Both the position numbers and the translations under genes were made by a program. This document shows, in pieces, positions 18,672-29,149 of a DNA stretch of 64,000 nucleotides (positions are counted from its first letter, which is position 1; the number at the start of each line of letters is the position of its first letter). The stretch covers positions 15,066,001 to 15,130,000 of the forward strand of contig NC_091054.1 in assembly GCF_963966145.1 (NCBI RefSeq), in the 5' to 3' direction. Below the pieces are notes generated by a model. It did not search any database, was not told where the DNA came from, and saw only the letters and a list, made by a program, of their open reading frames with translations. Source of the stretch: Tenebrio molitor. Its lineage: Eukaryota; Arthropoda; Insecta; Coleoptera; Tenebrionidae.

Positions 18672-19479
18672 AAGCGAAATGAGATAACACTACTCACTAA
18701 ATTTAATATTTGTTCATTTTCTATTATTATATAAGTTACTGAATAAAACAAAACTTGATCAAAATGTCGTATCGTTTACTATACTCTTAATTGGTGATTA
18801 ATTTTTAAGATCAACTAACTCACTGACCCTTAAAATTTACCAAAATACTGCCTGAAAATAATTGAGTTCAAGAACAGTACTAGTCCATGAAGTTTTTTTG
18901 TTTGTATCTTAATTCAGTTTAGTTTTTTCATAAATATTTTTGGGCAAAAACATTATTCTTTACCGGTTCTACAAGTCTTCTGTACTGGCCAAAGTAATAT
19001 CTTCATTTATTATAAATCTATTCAGTTTTTATCGATTATCTCAAAACTGACTTTTTGGACTCATACTGTCGTCCTTGGACTCACCGATTCAATTTTGTAA
19101 GCAAAACTATAGAACATCTTGAAAAAGAGCAGTTGTTGTTAACCGAATCGATAAAAATTATTGAGAAATTTAAAGAGAGGATTCCTTCTGTCCCGGGTAA
19201 AATAGGAGAAATCGTTAAAAAAAAAACAGAGGAAACATTTTCAAAAAACGAAGGTTTTCTTAAATTGCAGAATCTGTAAAATCTTAAATGGAGAAGCTGA
19301 TACAGATGTGGATTCTGACATAATTGTTAAATTGAAATATCACTAGTGTCGATGTAGAAAGAAGTTTTTCAGCGTACAAAAACATCTTAAGTGATAGGAG
19401 GCATAATTTCACAATGGCCAGTATAGAACAACATCTTATTATCAGCTGTTTCAAGCAGGAACAAGAATCTGACTTTTAA

Positions 19480-19583
19480 ATTTTATATGGTTTTTGTTAG
19501 TTACTTTTGTACACAAAATATGTTTAAAAGAAGATTGTTACCATAGCATAAGAATAAGGTATTATTTTATTTTTGTAGTTATA
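19480..19583. other. 3' flank of the hAT gene
   Basis: Short AT-rich stretch between the hAT stop codon and the next inverted-repeat element. Confidence 0.5.
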
Positions 19584-20170
19584 GTGGAGTAACGTTAGGT
19601 TTTTATTTCGGAACCGGTAGCAAGAGCTCGGATTTGAACGTAATTTTTTTAATGTGTTATAAATAAAACATATTAAAACCTTTATAGGTTAAAAATTGCC
19701 GCTCATTGTTTGTTTCATTAATTTATTGTTTATTTATAAGAACTGAAATTTTCCAGTTAGAAATCGTTATTTTCGCAAGAAAAATACTAGAGAACAATAT
19801 AGAATGACTTTGGGAAGAGTATCTTGTTATATTGAAACTTGTTTGGAATTAATTGTATGTGGGAAAAGAAGTACAATAGGCAGATGTTCGGTAGCCCGGT
19901 GTTGACCGGCTCAGATAGAAACACGTTCAGTTTGTCTTCTAGAGTCGCATAGTTATCATTTTCTGAAGAAAATATATAATTATTTTTAATGGTTTTTGAC
20001 AAAAAAGTGTTTAGTAATACCATGCGATCGAAAATAAAAAAAATGCAGAGGTCCGTGAGTAATACGCTTCAGTTGGCAACACGTAAAAATGTAATTCAAA
20101 TGTCATCAGATGCCATTACAATGGAGAACTGTCATTATTAATTATTGATTATTAAAATTGCTATTGCAGT

Positions 20171-20293
20171 ATGTTCACTTCAGAGCAAAAAATTTTCATT
20201 GTGCAGGGTTACTTCAGAAACGGCGAATCGTCTTATTCAACACCTCTAGTTTTCGAGGAATTTCAACAAGTTTCCGGACTTTCAAGGCACTTC
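20171..20293 (+). pseudogene. DUF4817 helix-turn-helix exon, truncated
   Basis: MFTSEQKIFIVQGYFRNG followed by a FEEFQQVSGLSRHF stretch is the N-terminal helix-turn-helix typical of insect Tc1/mariner-type transposases (DUF4817). The frame ends at the MITE that begins at 20294. A short acidic frame after the MITE (20960-21028, ENDIEEDETGENI) may or may not belong to it. Confidence 0.6.
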
Positions 20294-20887
20294 CAGTGGA
20301 GAGTAAAAAAAACCAGACATAATTTTTGACATAACAGTCATTAAGTGTGAAACCGCCCTTCCAACATTTAAACTTATTTAGACTGATTGTGACAGTTTAG
20401 TTAATAACTGTGCTACAATCGTGTCAAAAATAAATTACTCTCTAGGATTTAGGGATATTCAATAGTAGGTTGCCATAAATTTGGTTAGGTTGGGGGCTAT
20501 GTGGTTTCTGGTGGCAGACAAAAGATATCTCAAAAATGTAAGGCTGTGGCTAATTCCTTGTCACAGTTGCAAATTAATGACTAATGCCTCGCTAAGTGAT
20601 AGATGATTTTTCGTTTCACAATAATTTTGGTTTCTGTCGGCATATTTAATTGAACTTTATCCCTCAACCAAACCTTAGGCATTCAAAATTACTTCTGAAA
20701 AATCTAGTTACACAACATGAAAAACGTTATTTCTCTAAAAGTTCGAAACATAGGAAGTAATTTATTTTTGACAATTCTTCAAATGTTCCAGTTGTCATAA
20801 ACTGTCACATTGACAATAAAGAATGGATTATATTAAATTTTTGAAAATGTCACAATTTTGATGTCCGTTTTTTTTTACTCCCAACTG
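20294..20887. mobile_element. MITE with CAGTGG/CAGTTGG ends
   Basis: The left end CAGTGGAGAGTAAAAAAAAC and the right end (reverse strand) CAGTTGGGAGTAAAAAAAAA are imperfect inverted repeats of about 40 bp. TA follows the right end but the left TA is not preserved. About 594 bp, non-coding. Confidence 0.65.
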
Positions 20888-21073
20888 TACCAACAACTTG
20901 CCTTGATTATTTTGTTTTTCCATTCCTGAAAAACAACGTGTTCAAAAATAGGACACTGTAATTGCCCACCATCAACAATTTTAGATGAAAATGACATAGA
21001 AGAGGATGAAACCGGGGAAAATATTTAATTTTTATAATATTAAGTATAACATAATTACATAAACATTTTTGTT

Positions 21074-21640
21074 TTATAATACGAAAATTTCCGATAATAT
21101 TGCGGAATCTGGAAAAGTGCCCCGAATGCTTGCAGCGTTTCCACGTTGAATGGCAAGGGAAATCCTCTCGAAAAGGAATTTCTTTGATTTTGAATCGCCT
21201 GATTCCGCGATAAGTCGGTTTCCGATGACATTAATGAAATCGATGGCTTCTTTGCACCAAGGGCCTAAGGTTTCAAATGCTAAACCTTTAAACACGTAGT
21301 TTGACGAAATGATTGAACTATATTTGCTATGTTTGCGTTTGCAAGCCATTTCAGCGGCAAAACCTGAGACTTCAGATGATTTCAATACGTAACTGTCTGC
21401 AAGTGTATCTACAACAGTAACGTCCCAAACCAAAGGTTGACCTTTAATCCACGGTACTAAAGTCATCCCATCTGGGCGTTTTCCGTCATCCCGAGACAGT
21501 CCGTTTGGTTCTAAAGTTGAATTCACATGAATTGAAGTTAAAGACCGATTGATAATGGAATTAGTTTCAGTGTGTCTTGAAAATCTACCACTGCTTTTGA
21601 AACAACTTAGACCGTGGGTGCCAATTTCGTCAACTTTCTT
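21074..21640 (-). pseudogene. Retroelement C-terminal zinc/nuclease module (RPDG...VWDVTVVD)
   Basis: On the minus strand the conserved C-terminus of a widespread invertebrate mobile-element protein is present: DEIGTHGLSCFKSSGRFSRH (zinc-binding H..C..H) leads into GKRPDGMTLVPW, VWDVTVVDTLADSYV, KHSKYSSI, FETLGPW and ISLAIQRGNAASIRGTF. The RPDG...WDVT pattern is suggestive of a PD-(D/E)XK-like nuclease. The upstream reverse transcriptase is absent, so only a 3' fragment remains. Family membership is clear by motif; the nuclease role is inferred. Confidence 0.65.
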
Positions 21641-21859
21641 TTTTTTTATAATACACTCTTAATACATTTTTACTTTCAGCATCTCTTGTATATTTTTTAC
21701 CAATACCCGTCACAATGATCGTTTGAAGAGTTCTACTCACTTTGAATTTTAAGTAATTCATTGTCTTAGAATTTTTTTTTTGTATCATGTTGTATTGGTA
21801 GGTGCTATTTAAGTTATTCTTTGCCAAAGAATATCCGACAAACAAAACATTAAACACAG

Positions 21860-22199
21860 GAAATAAGATTTTAATGAAAAATGATAAAAGCTATTTTTTA
21901 GAAAAAAAAAATGTTATAAAAAATTGTCAAAATTTGAACAGTATTTTGAATTAGTATCTCGTATTGTCAAATTAAAAATTTTAACACGTAAAACAACCGA
22001 CAAAAACACAACATGGAAGTAGAGCAAACTTTTCAATAATTTATTTAAACAAAACAATTCGGTTGCCATGGTGACCATAGCACTCCCGATCTTTGAAAAT
22101 ATCCCAATTTAACTATTATTAAAAAAAAAATAAGCACAAATATAATTTCAAAATTATTTATTAAAGAAATCATAATGAGTCGCTTTTTGTGCCGGTGAG
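21860..22199. other. AT-rich, no gene
   Basis: No recognisable coding or repeat feature apart from poly-A/T runs. Confidence 0.5.
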
Positions 22200-22379
22200 T
22201 GTATTTCCCACTATGAGCGTCAATTTTTAACCTATAAAGGTTTTAGTATTTTGTATTCATGACATAAAAAAAAATTAATTATTACAATCGGAACTCTTGC
22301 TACCGGTTCCGAAATAACGCCGTATTTTTGTCTATCGTTACTCCACTATTATGTTAAAATACAGTTTGGTATGCTCATA

Positions 22380-22619
22380 ATAAAAGTATTTTTTAGTGCA
22401 ATTTTATACGTTTTTCAGTCTTTTTAAGCTTTATTTTTGGGTTAATATGCTTTTTTATGTCTTTTTAGGCTTTTTATATGCTTTTTTTGACAAAATGATG
22501 TGCCATTTTAAGCGCTTATTTCTTAAATTTTTATGCTTTTTTATCCGGTCTTTATTTATAACAAATATGTTGTATAACATTGCTATACATGTTTTGTTAT
22601 ATAGTCTGGACGCGCCTTA
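22380..22619. mobile_element. PIF/Harbinger-like right terminus
   Basis: Read leftwards from 22619: AGGCGCGTCCAGACTATATA, AACAAAACATG, AAAGACCGGAT, then TTATGC-rich filler. This is the inverted partner of the terminus at 3436. It is followed by TAA, the same 3-bp target seen on the left. Confidence 0.6.
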
Positions 22620-22849
22620 ATAATTGTATCATCAACAAAACATGGTCCCACATGTTAGAACATCTTTGTGGAGATATTTGCATAAATCTGTTTGGGCAAA
22701 CCAATAATTGAGTGTAGCGTGGAGATATGTTGGTAGAAACAAATCATACAATCATTTTGCGAAGAATTTGGAGTTAGATTTTTACGCGTAGTTACTGTCC
22801 AAGGACAAGCGCATCAACGAGAACAATAGGTCAGGTTTGGCTTTCGTGC

Positions 22850-23282
22850 AGTGTTGTTTAGTGTAATTTACACAGCTACTACGTCTGATGCACCTCCATT
22901 AATTAATAGAAAATTCACAAAAATGAGTGATTTGCGAAATTATTCCAAACAATTCATCGAAGAATTTATTAACATGTACAGAGAATTCCCTAGTTACTCT
23001 TCCGTTTGTCCCAACGTGTACCATTATGAATTCATAATTGGCATTTACTAAAGCCAACATAACAATACTATGAGCACCCTTATAATTATAAAAATAACTT
23101 CCACTATTAGGAGGTGGGATTATATTGACATGCTTTCCATCCAAAGCTCCACAACAATGAGGAAAATTCCATGATTGTTCAAAATCTCTTTCAATTTGCA
23201 TCCACTCCTCTTCAGATTGTGTAAACTGAAACAAAAATTGTTTTAGGAAACAGAAGAAAGAAATAAGGCTATCCCTGGTCAC
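22850..23282 (-). pseudogene. HARBI1-like nuclease fragment
   Basis: The minus strand encodes WNFPHCCGALDGKHVNIIPP, then YYNYKGAHSIVMLALVNA-type residues and VGTNGRV. These are the first catalytic Asp region and the following conserved block of HARBI1 nucleases. An acceptor (TTTGTTTCAG) lies just upstream near 23230. After the TNGRV block the protein decays (VNKFFDELFG, then INGGASD), and the second Asp and Glu are not found. Dead fragment of a Harbinger family different from the one at 1-938. Confidence 0.75.
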
Positions 23283-23480
23283 ATGGCAGCCATGAAAAAG
23301 AGGAAATCACAAGAACTATGTCGAGACACAGTCCTAAATATGGCTTACAAAACCCTGCAGAAGGAGCCAGAAGATGAGTTTACTATTTTCGGCCATCATG
23401 TTGAAAATACTTTAAGAAATATCAATAAAAGACAAAAACTTATAGCACAAATAGCAAAATTATATCGTGCCTTCAAATAA
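23283..23480 (+). pseudogene. MADF/BESS-type partner C-terminus
   Basis: A plus-strand frame ends EDEFTIFGHHVENTLRNI plus an IAQIAKLYRAF tail. It resembles the BESS-like C-terminal segment of the MADF/Myb partner proteins that PIF/Harbinger elements encode divergently from the nuclease. It lies head-to-head with the HARBI1 fragment at 22850-23282, as expected. The DNA-binding N-terminus is missing. Confidence 0.55.
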
Positions 23481-23520
23481 ATATATATTTAGAGTAGGTG
23501 TTGACGACGTTTTAATTCTG

Positions 23521-24660
23521 TTAACAGTGTAGATAATTGGCTTTCACTGAACAACATAAAATCTTCATGGTACTTTCGAAATAGTGTGAAAATAGATGGA
23601 GTTTGGCAGTATTCCCTTGCGTTATGTATGGAAGAGTTTGGAGAAGAATTCCCAGACATTGCAGTGGAATATACGCAGTTTCGACAAACTTAAAGAATTT
23701 CCAAGAAAATGGATCTGTGGGACGAAAACCTGGAAGCGGCACGCCAAAGAAAAGAACTTTTAGAAGTGATTGAAGAGGTGAGACAAACAATGGAAGAAGC
23801 CCCAGGCACTTCAATTGAACATTTATCACAACAACTTGGTGTGTCTGTTGGTATCTGTCATTCAATTGTGAAAAAAGATCTTCACCTATTTCCCTACCGT
23901 CTCACATCTGTTCAAGAATTACATCCCCCTGATCTCCCCCAAAGATTAGAATATTGTCAATGGTTTCTGAATACTTTAGATGTTCACCTTGAACCTTTTA
24001 CACTGATGAAGCCTACTTCCATCTTAGTGGATATGTCAACTCTCAAAATACAAGAATGTGGAGTTCAGAAAATCCACATTTTTTCATTCAAACACCCCAC
24101 TACCCCGAGAAAGTAGGCGTTTGGGCTGCTATTAGCCAACGCAGAATTATTGGTCCAATCTTTTTTTAAGGTAACAATTGTAATAATGTTTTAGTAATTA
24201 AATAATAATCAATGTTTTTTAGGAAATATCAATGCTGCAAGATAGAGAAATTAAATTTTGACTCCATTTTTAAATCAGCTACATGATGATGAGTTAGTTT
24301 ATGGCAACTTTCAGCAAGATGGTGCTACAGCTCATACCACAAGGGCTATAATAGATTTTTTGGCCGAATTTTACGACAAGAGAATTATAAGCCGTAATAC
24401 ACCAAACAACTGGCCCCCTAGATCATGTGATCTCACTCCTTGTGATTTCTTCTTGTGGCCACACATCAAAAATTCAATTTACACAACACCCATAAATGAT
24501 TTGGCAGAACTACGAAATAGGATAACACAGAAAATTAATGAAATTAATAATAATCCTATTGTTTTAGAAAATGTAACTAATGCAATTAGACGAAGGACTA
24601 GGTTGTGTTTACAAGAACAGGGTGCACATTTTCAACACTTACTCTAAATTATGTATAAAA
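23521..24660 (+). pseudogene. Tc1/mariner-type transposase (DUF4817/DDE_3), broken
   Basis: The pieces of a single transposase occur in order: an N-terminal linker ENGSVGRKPGSGTPKKRT near 23705; the HTH region EHLSQQLGVSVGICHSIV near 23820; the catalytic D1 block TDEAYFHLSGYVNSQNTRMW near 24003; EKVGVWAAISQRRIIGPI near 24110; then, after a probable intron (GT near 24167, AG near 24221), QQDGATAHTTRAIIDFL (D2) and WPPRSCDLTPCDFFLW (D3), ending at 24647. At least two frameshifts separate the first blocks. Stops in the N-terminal part rule out function. Confidence 0.85.
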
Positions 24661-25660
24661 TTGTTATCTCCTATTGTGTGAGGTTATGTGCAATACTTAA
24701 TTTAATTTTAATTGATACGACTATTTGTCAATTTGCTTAAGGTGGCTACTTTCAGACTGTCTGTTTAGTTCCATGTTCGGTTTCAGTTTTCATTCAATAT
24801 AAATACTGAAACCGAATGGAGAATATGAACTAACCGTGTAACATCCCATTTACTTGTTCTCTTTCTGTTAACAGTTACTTGACTTTGGTGCTTTTGACAT
24901 TTTGCGATCTTACTCGACTTTCCATTCGAATTTGGGGTATTTTCGTCCCGAAGATTAACTAAAATTTGCAGCAATGCCTCACAAAGATTTTGAAAGCTGA
25001 AACATCATCTTCCGTATATTGGCGAAAAGCCATTAGTTAGCAAATAATTTGTGATTGGAATAATGTTTGGATTTTTTTATTAATGTGAATTTCAATAATC
25101 TGAGATGAATGCACTACAAAAATTAAAAATATTTTTTAACCTAATTTTATTTCGTTAAATGTCAGACCAGACGTACCATCTATTTCTGTCGCTCTCAACG
25201 CATTATCTGGGTATTAGCACTATCCTTTAGCGAGTCCCCCGACTCTGATTGGTTTAAATTCTCAATCTATCAATTATTTATTACTCTCCTGTCATTCGTG
25301 TCATCTTTTTTCTAATCTGTTTCTCTCAAGTTTGCATGGTTCGAGAGTATTTGAACTGTTAACTCTATCAAGTGTTATTGTTTTAGAACTTGAACATATT
25401 AAGAATGACTAATTCGTCTAAAGCCAGGTATTTTTCACTCTAATGTGAAACACTGACAATGCTGTTGGTAAAGATTTCACAAAAGGAAATCCAGGTTTGG
25501 ACTACAAAGTTGAAGAGAGTTGTCTGCCTTCAACAACTATACTTTTGTGAAGCACTTAACTTTAATTTGTGCGTAAATTCAAACTCACAAGTATCTATGA
25601 AAAATTTACAAAAAAAAACACCAAAATAAATATTAATCGTAACAGATTGTTATATTTATT
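24661..25660. other. No gene; 12-bp hairpin at 24776-24816
   Basis: A perfect stem TTCGGTTTCAGT / ACTGAAACCGAA (24776-24787 and 24805-24816) stands out. A minus-strand frame near 24783-24974 has no recognised domain. The rest is AT-rich without a recognisable element. Confidence 0.45.
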
Positions 25661-26245
25661 CATTATTAAATAATACAACTTTGTTAAGTTTACTTTTTAT
25701 CTTGTTTTTGTTTATAGCTTTCGCAGTTTTCTTACATTCGTACTTCGTAGTCTATTTCCCTTTGCTCGTCAATATGTTGGATGATATTTACATGTCGTTT
25801 TGCTTTTCGAGGGCTACTAAAATGCTCTACTGTTACATCTGCATTATATCTCGAATCAACTGATTGAGTAGCCAATTTTTAACAATTTTTAAAAATAGGT
25901 AAGTAAGTTATGAAAGAGAAATTAAATATTTAAGTTTTATACGCTCTACCTTTGTTGCCACTACAATGTTCTTCTGCGAAATTGAGATTAAAGGGGGCAT
26001 TAGGTGTGGTAGGAAAATTCAGGTATTGTGAAGATACCTATACAAACCCTTTTTAAAATTTTGCATGGTTTTTTACATTCATCCTAATCAGAATTCCGAA
26101 AATGTTTTGAACAAATAACCGCATCGTTTGCAACTTTGATTGTCACTTCCACACTGATATCCATTTGTTTCTTAAGAAGGTTTCTTTTGGAAAACTGAAA
26201 TCATTTTTTCACCCAAGTCTTCGGTATTTGTAAAGAATCGTCTAT
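25661..26245 (-). pseudogene. Degenerate THAP-domain/P-element-like remnant
   Basis: In mixed minus-strand frames, FSFPKETFLRNKWIS (near 26210), then ANDAVICSKHFRNSD (near 26110), match the middle and C-terminal zinc-ligand parts of a THAP domain. Further downstream VTVEHFSSPRKAKRHVNII (near 25830) resembles the linker that follows THAP domains in P-type proteins, and is followed by a Lys/Gln-rich coiled-coil-like stretch. Several frameshifts and stops are present. The order is right, but each block is short, so confidence is moderate. Confidence 0.45.
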
Positions 26246-26705
26246 TTTAGGTACATACCAGTGAAAAGATAAGTCTTGTCTTGAAGAACTATAAGGAGTA
26301 GAACAAATTTTCATTTTCATTATTGCAATTATTCTATTTTACGAATGCAGGAAGTTTTATGACAGTTCAGACCGCAGGTTCAGACTTTTGAATTAATTTC
26401 AAACTTCAAAATTGACATTTGCGAAACATCAAAACGACATACGTATTGTAATAACAGAGAGAAACATATTTTAATTTTTAATACAGGTTAGAACGAAATG
26501 GGGGAAGGTACCGAAGTCTGTGATATGTTTTTTCAAAGTCGACATACGTTTATAGGGTATTGCCGTATCCAGTACTAATAAATCCATGTATGAAACATTA
26601 TTTTGCGGAGAACTGGCCCAATTAACTTTACAATCAGCTACACAATTTACCACTAAATATGCAACATTTGAATTTGCAACAAAGTTATGGAAATAATACC
26701 TATGC
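26246..26705. other. No gene recognised
   Basis: AT-rich sequence. The short frames here show no family motif. Confidence 0.5.
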
Positions 26706-27078
26706 TACGTCGTTAGAGGTGACCTCCTGGTAGTTTTTCGCGGCTTGTCCTCTGAACAATCCCCTATTAGGCATCTGTTGACTCTGCACGAAGGGGATCG
26801 CACACGTGGATACTCTTTGAAACTATTGAAGGACAGGTTTGTGACAACTGCAAGACAGTACTTTCTTACAAATAGGATTTTCGACCCATGGAATTTTCTT
26901 CCACCAGAGATTTTCAACTGTAAAACCGCTGATTCTTTTAAAGCAAAATATGACAGTCTCTTAAAGTCTAGACGACCAGATGGACCATAACGCTAAGCGC
27001 TGCCTATACTGATAGCGCGGGCAAACAGGCTTGTGCCTCTGCCCGATCGCTGATTAATAATAATAATAATAATAATGT
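26706..27078 (+). mobile_element. 5'-truncated CR1-like LINE, 3' end only
   Basis: The frame from 26706 (YVVRGDLLVVFRGLSSEQSP) to a stop at 26988 encodes the last ~95 residues of the same ORF2 as the element at 41960-45813 (shared GDRTRGYSLKL, FVTTARQYFLTNRIFDPWN and SFKAKYDSLL blocks). A 3' UTR with CCTCTGCCCGATCGC and an (ATA)n tail (27055-27077) follows. Truncation from the 5' side is the normal outcome of incomplete target-primed reverse transcription. Confidence 0.88.
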
Positions 27079-27261
27079 GCCCGACATTTTACTGATGAAA
27101 ATGATGTAAATGTAAATTTGATGATGACCCACTCTTTGCCCATGTCGTCAGTTGACACATCAGGCAGAGGAGGTAGTGTATGTTCCAGGAATTGTTGGTG
27201 AAGATTCTTCAGGTTGTGCTCCAGGCATGTTTGGTGAAGGTTCTTCAGGTTTTTTGTCTTA

Positions 27262-27487
27262 GATGGGTTGCCCGAGATGTTGGCACAGCGGTCATTCAAA
27301 AGAAGCGTGCAGCCGGCTGGACAGGAGAAACCTATGTCGCGTGTGCTGCGAAGAAGGGCATGTAGCATCCACATGCAAGAACACCCCCTATTGCGTGTTC
27401 TGCAATATCCGGGGGGAAAAATTGCCCGAAGAAGGGACAGGGCACGCAGTTACAGGAAAACATCGAGAGCAGCTCCAAACCGCCTGA
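27262..27487 (+). pseudogene. R1-clade LINE ORF1 C-terminus with zinc knuckles
   Basis: CPRCWHSGHSKEACSRLDRR, CRVCCEEGHVASTC and YCVFCNIRG form three consecutive cysteine knuckles, the C-terminal signature of ORF1 in R1-type LINEs. The N-terminal part is missing, with unrelated sequence before 27262. It lies just upstream of the matching ORF2. Confidence 0.85.
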
Positions 27488-27526
27488 GGGGACGCGACCG
27501 CCGTCCCACAAGAAACCAAACGACCT

Positions 27527-29140
27527 GTGACTAGACCAACCCAAGTCGGATACGCGGAACCTCTGGGAAACGAAAAAGCGAGGGGAAGCAAACAGGTCAA
27601 GACGGAGAGGAAAAAGAACACGGTCACGCTCACAATGTTGCAAGTAAACCTTAACAGAAGTCGCGCAGCACACGAACTGCTTAAACAGACGGCAACGGAA
27701 ATGAACTTCGACATACTGCTAGTGGCAGAACCCAATGTCAAGTTGACCGAGAAAGAACACTGGCAAACCAGCAGGGCACAGGACGCGGCCATCAAGGTTA
27801 TAAATAAAAACGTCAAAGTTACGAATGCAGGAGGTGGAAACGGATTCGCGTGGATCGAATTCGGGAAAATTCTGCACTCGATCCAAATAAACCTTCGAGG
27901 CCAGACAAGCAGGCGATTTATAGTAGCAGGGGATCTGAATACAAAAAGTGGGATGTGGGGATCTCCCACAGATGATAGGAGAGGCGAGATCCTTGTGGAA
28001 TGGCTGGCGGGTCAGGATCTGCACGTGCTAAACACAGGGGGCGCCCCAACTTTCGTGAGAGGTGCCAGCAACTCCTACATAGACGTGACGTTTCGTAGTG
28101 AAAATTTAACGAGCAACATAAAGGAATGGACGGTTCTGGACGTGGAGAATCTCTCGGACCACCAGTACATATGCTTCAAAATTGCAATGGGCGGACTGAC
28201 TGCAAGTATAAAAAAGGATCTAATAACGGTAAAAGGTTGGAAAGTCACCAAAGAGGGAATGGAAGTGGTGCTCAGTAACAATCTGAGCAAAGAGAGCAGG
28301 TTTGGCAAGCCGGATCAAAACACATCGGGTACATGCGAGGAGATCCTCAGATCCGTTTGTGATAGATCCCTTCAACGAAAACGAAATTTTGGAGAGCGAA
28401 AAAAAGCGGTGTACTGGTGGAGCGCGGAGATTGCTAGCCTCAGGAAAAAAAGAGAACTCGTACGGGGAAATGGTAAAAACATTACCGTAGAAGAGAGAAA
28501 GGTGTTGCAAATGAGATACGTAGCTCAGAAATCGACCTTGCGAAAAGCCATAACGGCCGCAAAAGACAAAGCATGGAAAGACCTCTGCGCAGAAGTCGAC
28601 AACGACGTCTGGGGTGATGGGTATAAAATAGTACTGAAAAAGTTTAAGACATTTCCCAAGATCCAACTATCCAAAGAAGAAAAGCTGCAGATGGCCAAAA
28701 AGCTCACCAACTGGTGAAAGAAGACTGTGGCAAATAAGACCGTTAGAAGAAAAAGACATTACTTCTTTCACGTCCAAAGAACTTGAGGAGGCAGCCTCGA
28801 GATTGAAGCTGGGCAAGGCTCCAGGACCGGATGCTTTTCCTCCGGAGGTAATCAAGGCGCTTATAGAAAATCTGCCACAATATTGCTTGCAGTTAATGAA
28901 CCGACTGTTAAATGCGGTAGTTTTCTCGATACTGTTGTACGGGGCCCCTATATGGGAACATGCCATGAAAGTGGAAAGGTTCAGGAATTATTTGAAAAGA
29001 ATTGTCAGGCAGAATGCTGCGAGGGTAAGCAGTGCGTACAGGACTGCATCGACGGAGGCATTGGAGGTGATAGCGGGGTTTCCCCCCATCGACCTACTCG
29101 TAGCCGAACGAACTCGAGTTTACGAAGAGGGTCGAGAATC
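27527..29140 (+). pseudogene. R1-clade LINE ORF2, internally deleted
   Basis: 27635-28717 encodes the APE-type endonuclease (LQVNLNRSRAAHELL, then FIVAGDLNTKSGMWGS, SYIDVTF and LSDHQYICF). About 50 residues are missing between QINLRGQTS and RRFIVAGDLN. The RT N-terminus follows in another frame (RLKLGKAPGPDAFPPEVIKA, near 28800). The polymerase core with its YADD motif is gone: at about 28915 the sequence jumps to the C-terminal region (SILLYGAPIWEHAM, ARVSSAYRTASTEALEVIAG, PPIDLLVAER). ORF2 is therefore inactive. Confidence 0.88.
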
Positions 29141-29149
29141 AAGACCAGA

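Larger units (their letters stand above)
16463..19090 (+). mobile_element. Sola-like DNA transposon (DUF7869 family)
   Basis: The ends are GAATCGGTGAGTCCAAG (16463) and the matching CTCACCGATTC (19090), flanked by a 4-bp duplication AATT (16459-16462, 19091-19094). Removing the element plus one AATT restores the hAT frame (...KANYN-FVSKTIE...), which proves the boundaries. It is 2,628 bp and encodes a long DUF7869-type protein. A 4-bp target duplication is a known property of the Sola superfamily; the Sola assignment is an inference. Confidence 0.85.
13236..19479 (+). pseudogene. CGGBP1-like hAT gene with BED finger, interrupted
   Basis: Exon 1 (13236-13334) starts MPKRKPTVDEWVKDYPELKY and ends CQPCMKM at a GTAAGT donor. 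Exon 2 starts at 15475 after TTGCAG and completes a BED-type zinc finger (CQPC ... HVKTNLHV). The hAT core follows: WFSVDETIDSCGRYVANF, LMLSDAAPYMVKA, CLAHLINRIAE and LTRWETWLDAA. At 16462 the frame is cut by the Sola-like element and resumes at 19091. The C-terminal dimerisation block (SVDVERSFSAYKNIL) ends at 19479. Two frameshifts lie near 19265 and 19340. The arrangement matches insect genes annotated as CGG triplet repeat-binding protein 1-like, which derive from hAT transposases. Confidence 0.88.
19584..22346. mobile_element. TA-flanked inverted-repeat element with nested parts
   Basis: Both ends start GTGGAGTAACG and share GAACCGGTAGCAAGAG, AAAACCTTTATAGGTTAAAA and CGCTCAT words over about 130 bp, in inverted orientation (19584-19715 and 22200-22346). 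TA flanks both ends. The 2.7-kb interior holds an unrelated Tc1-like exon, a MITE and a minus-strand retroelement C-terminus, so this is either a composite or a heavily invaded element. Confidence 0.65.

Noticed and set aside
25681..25863. Hydrophobic plus-strand ORF as a membrane protein
   Set aside because: The reverse strand carries THAP/P-type linker similarity; the hydrophobic frame is its mirror image.
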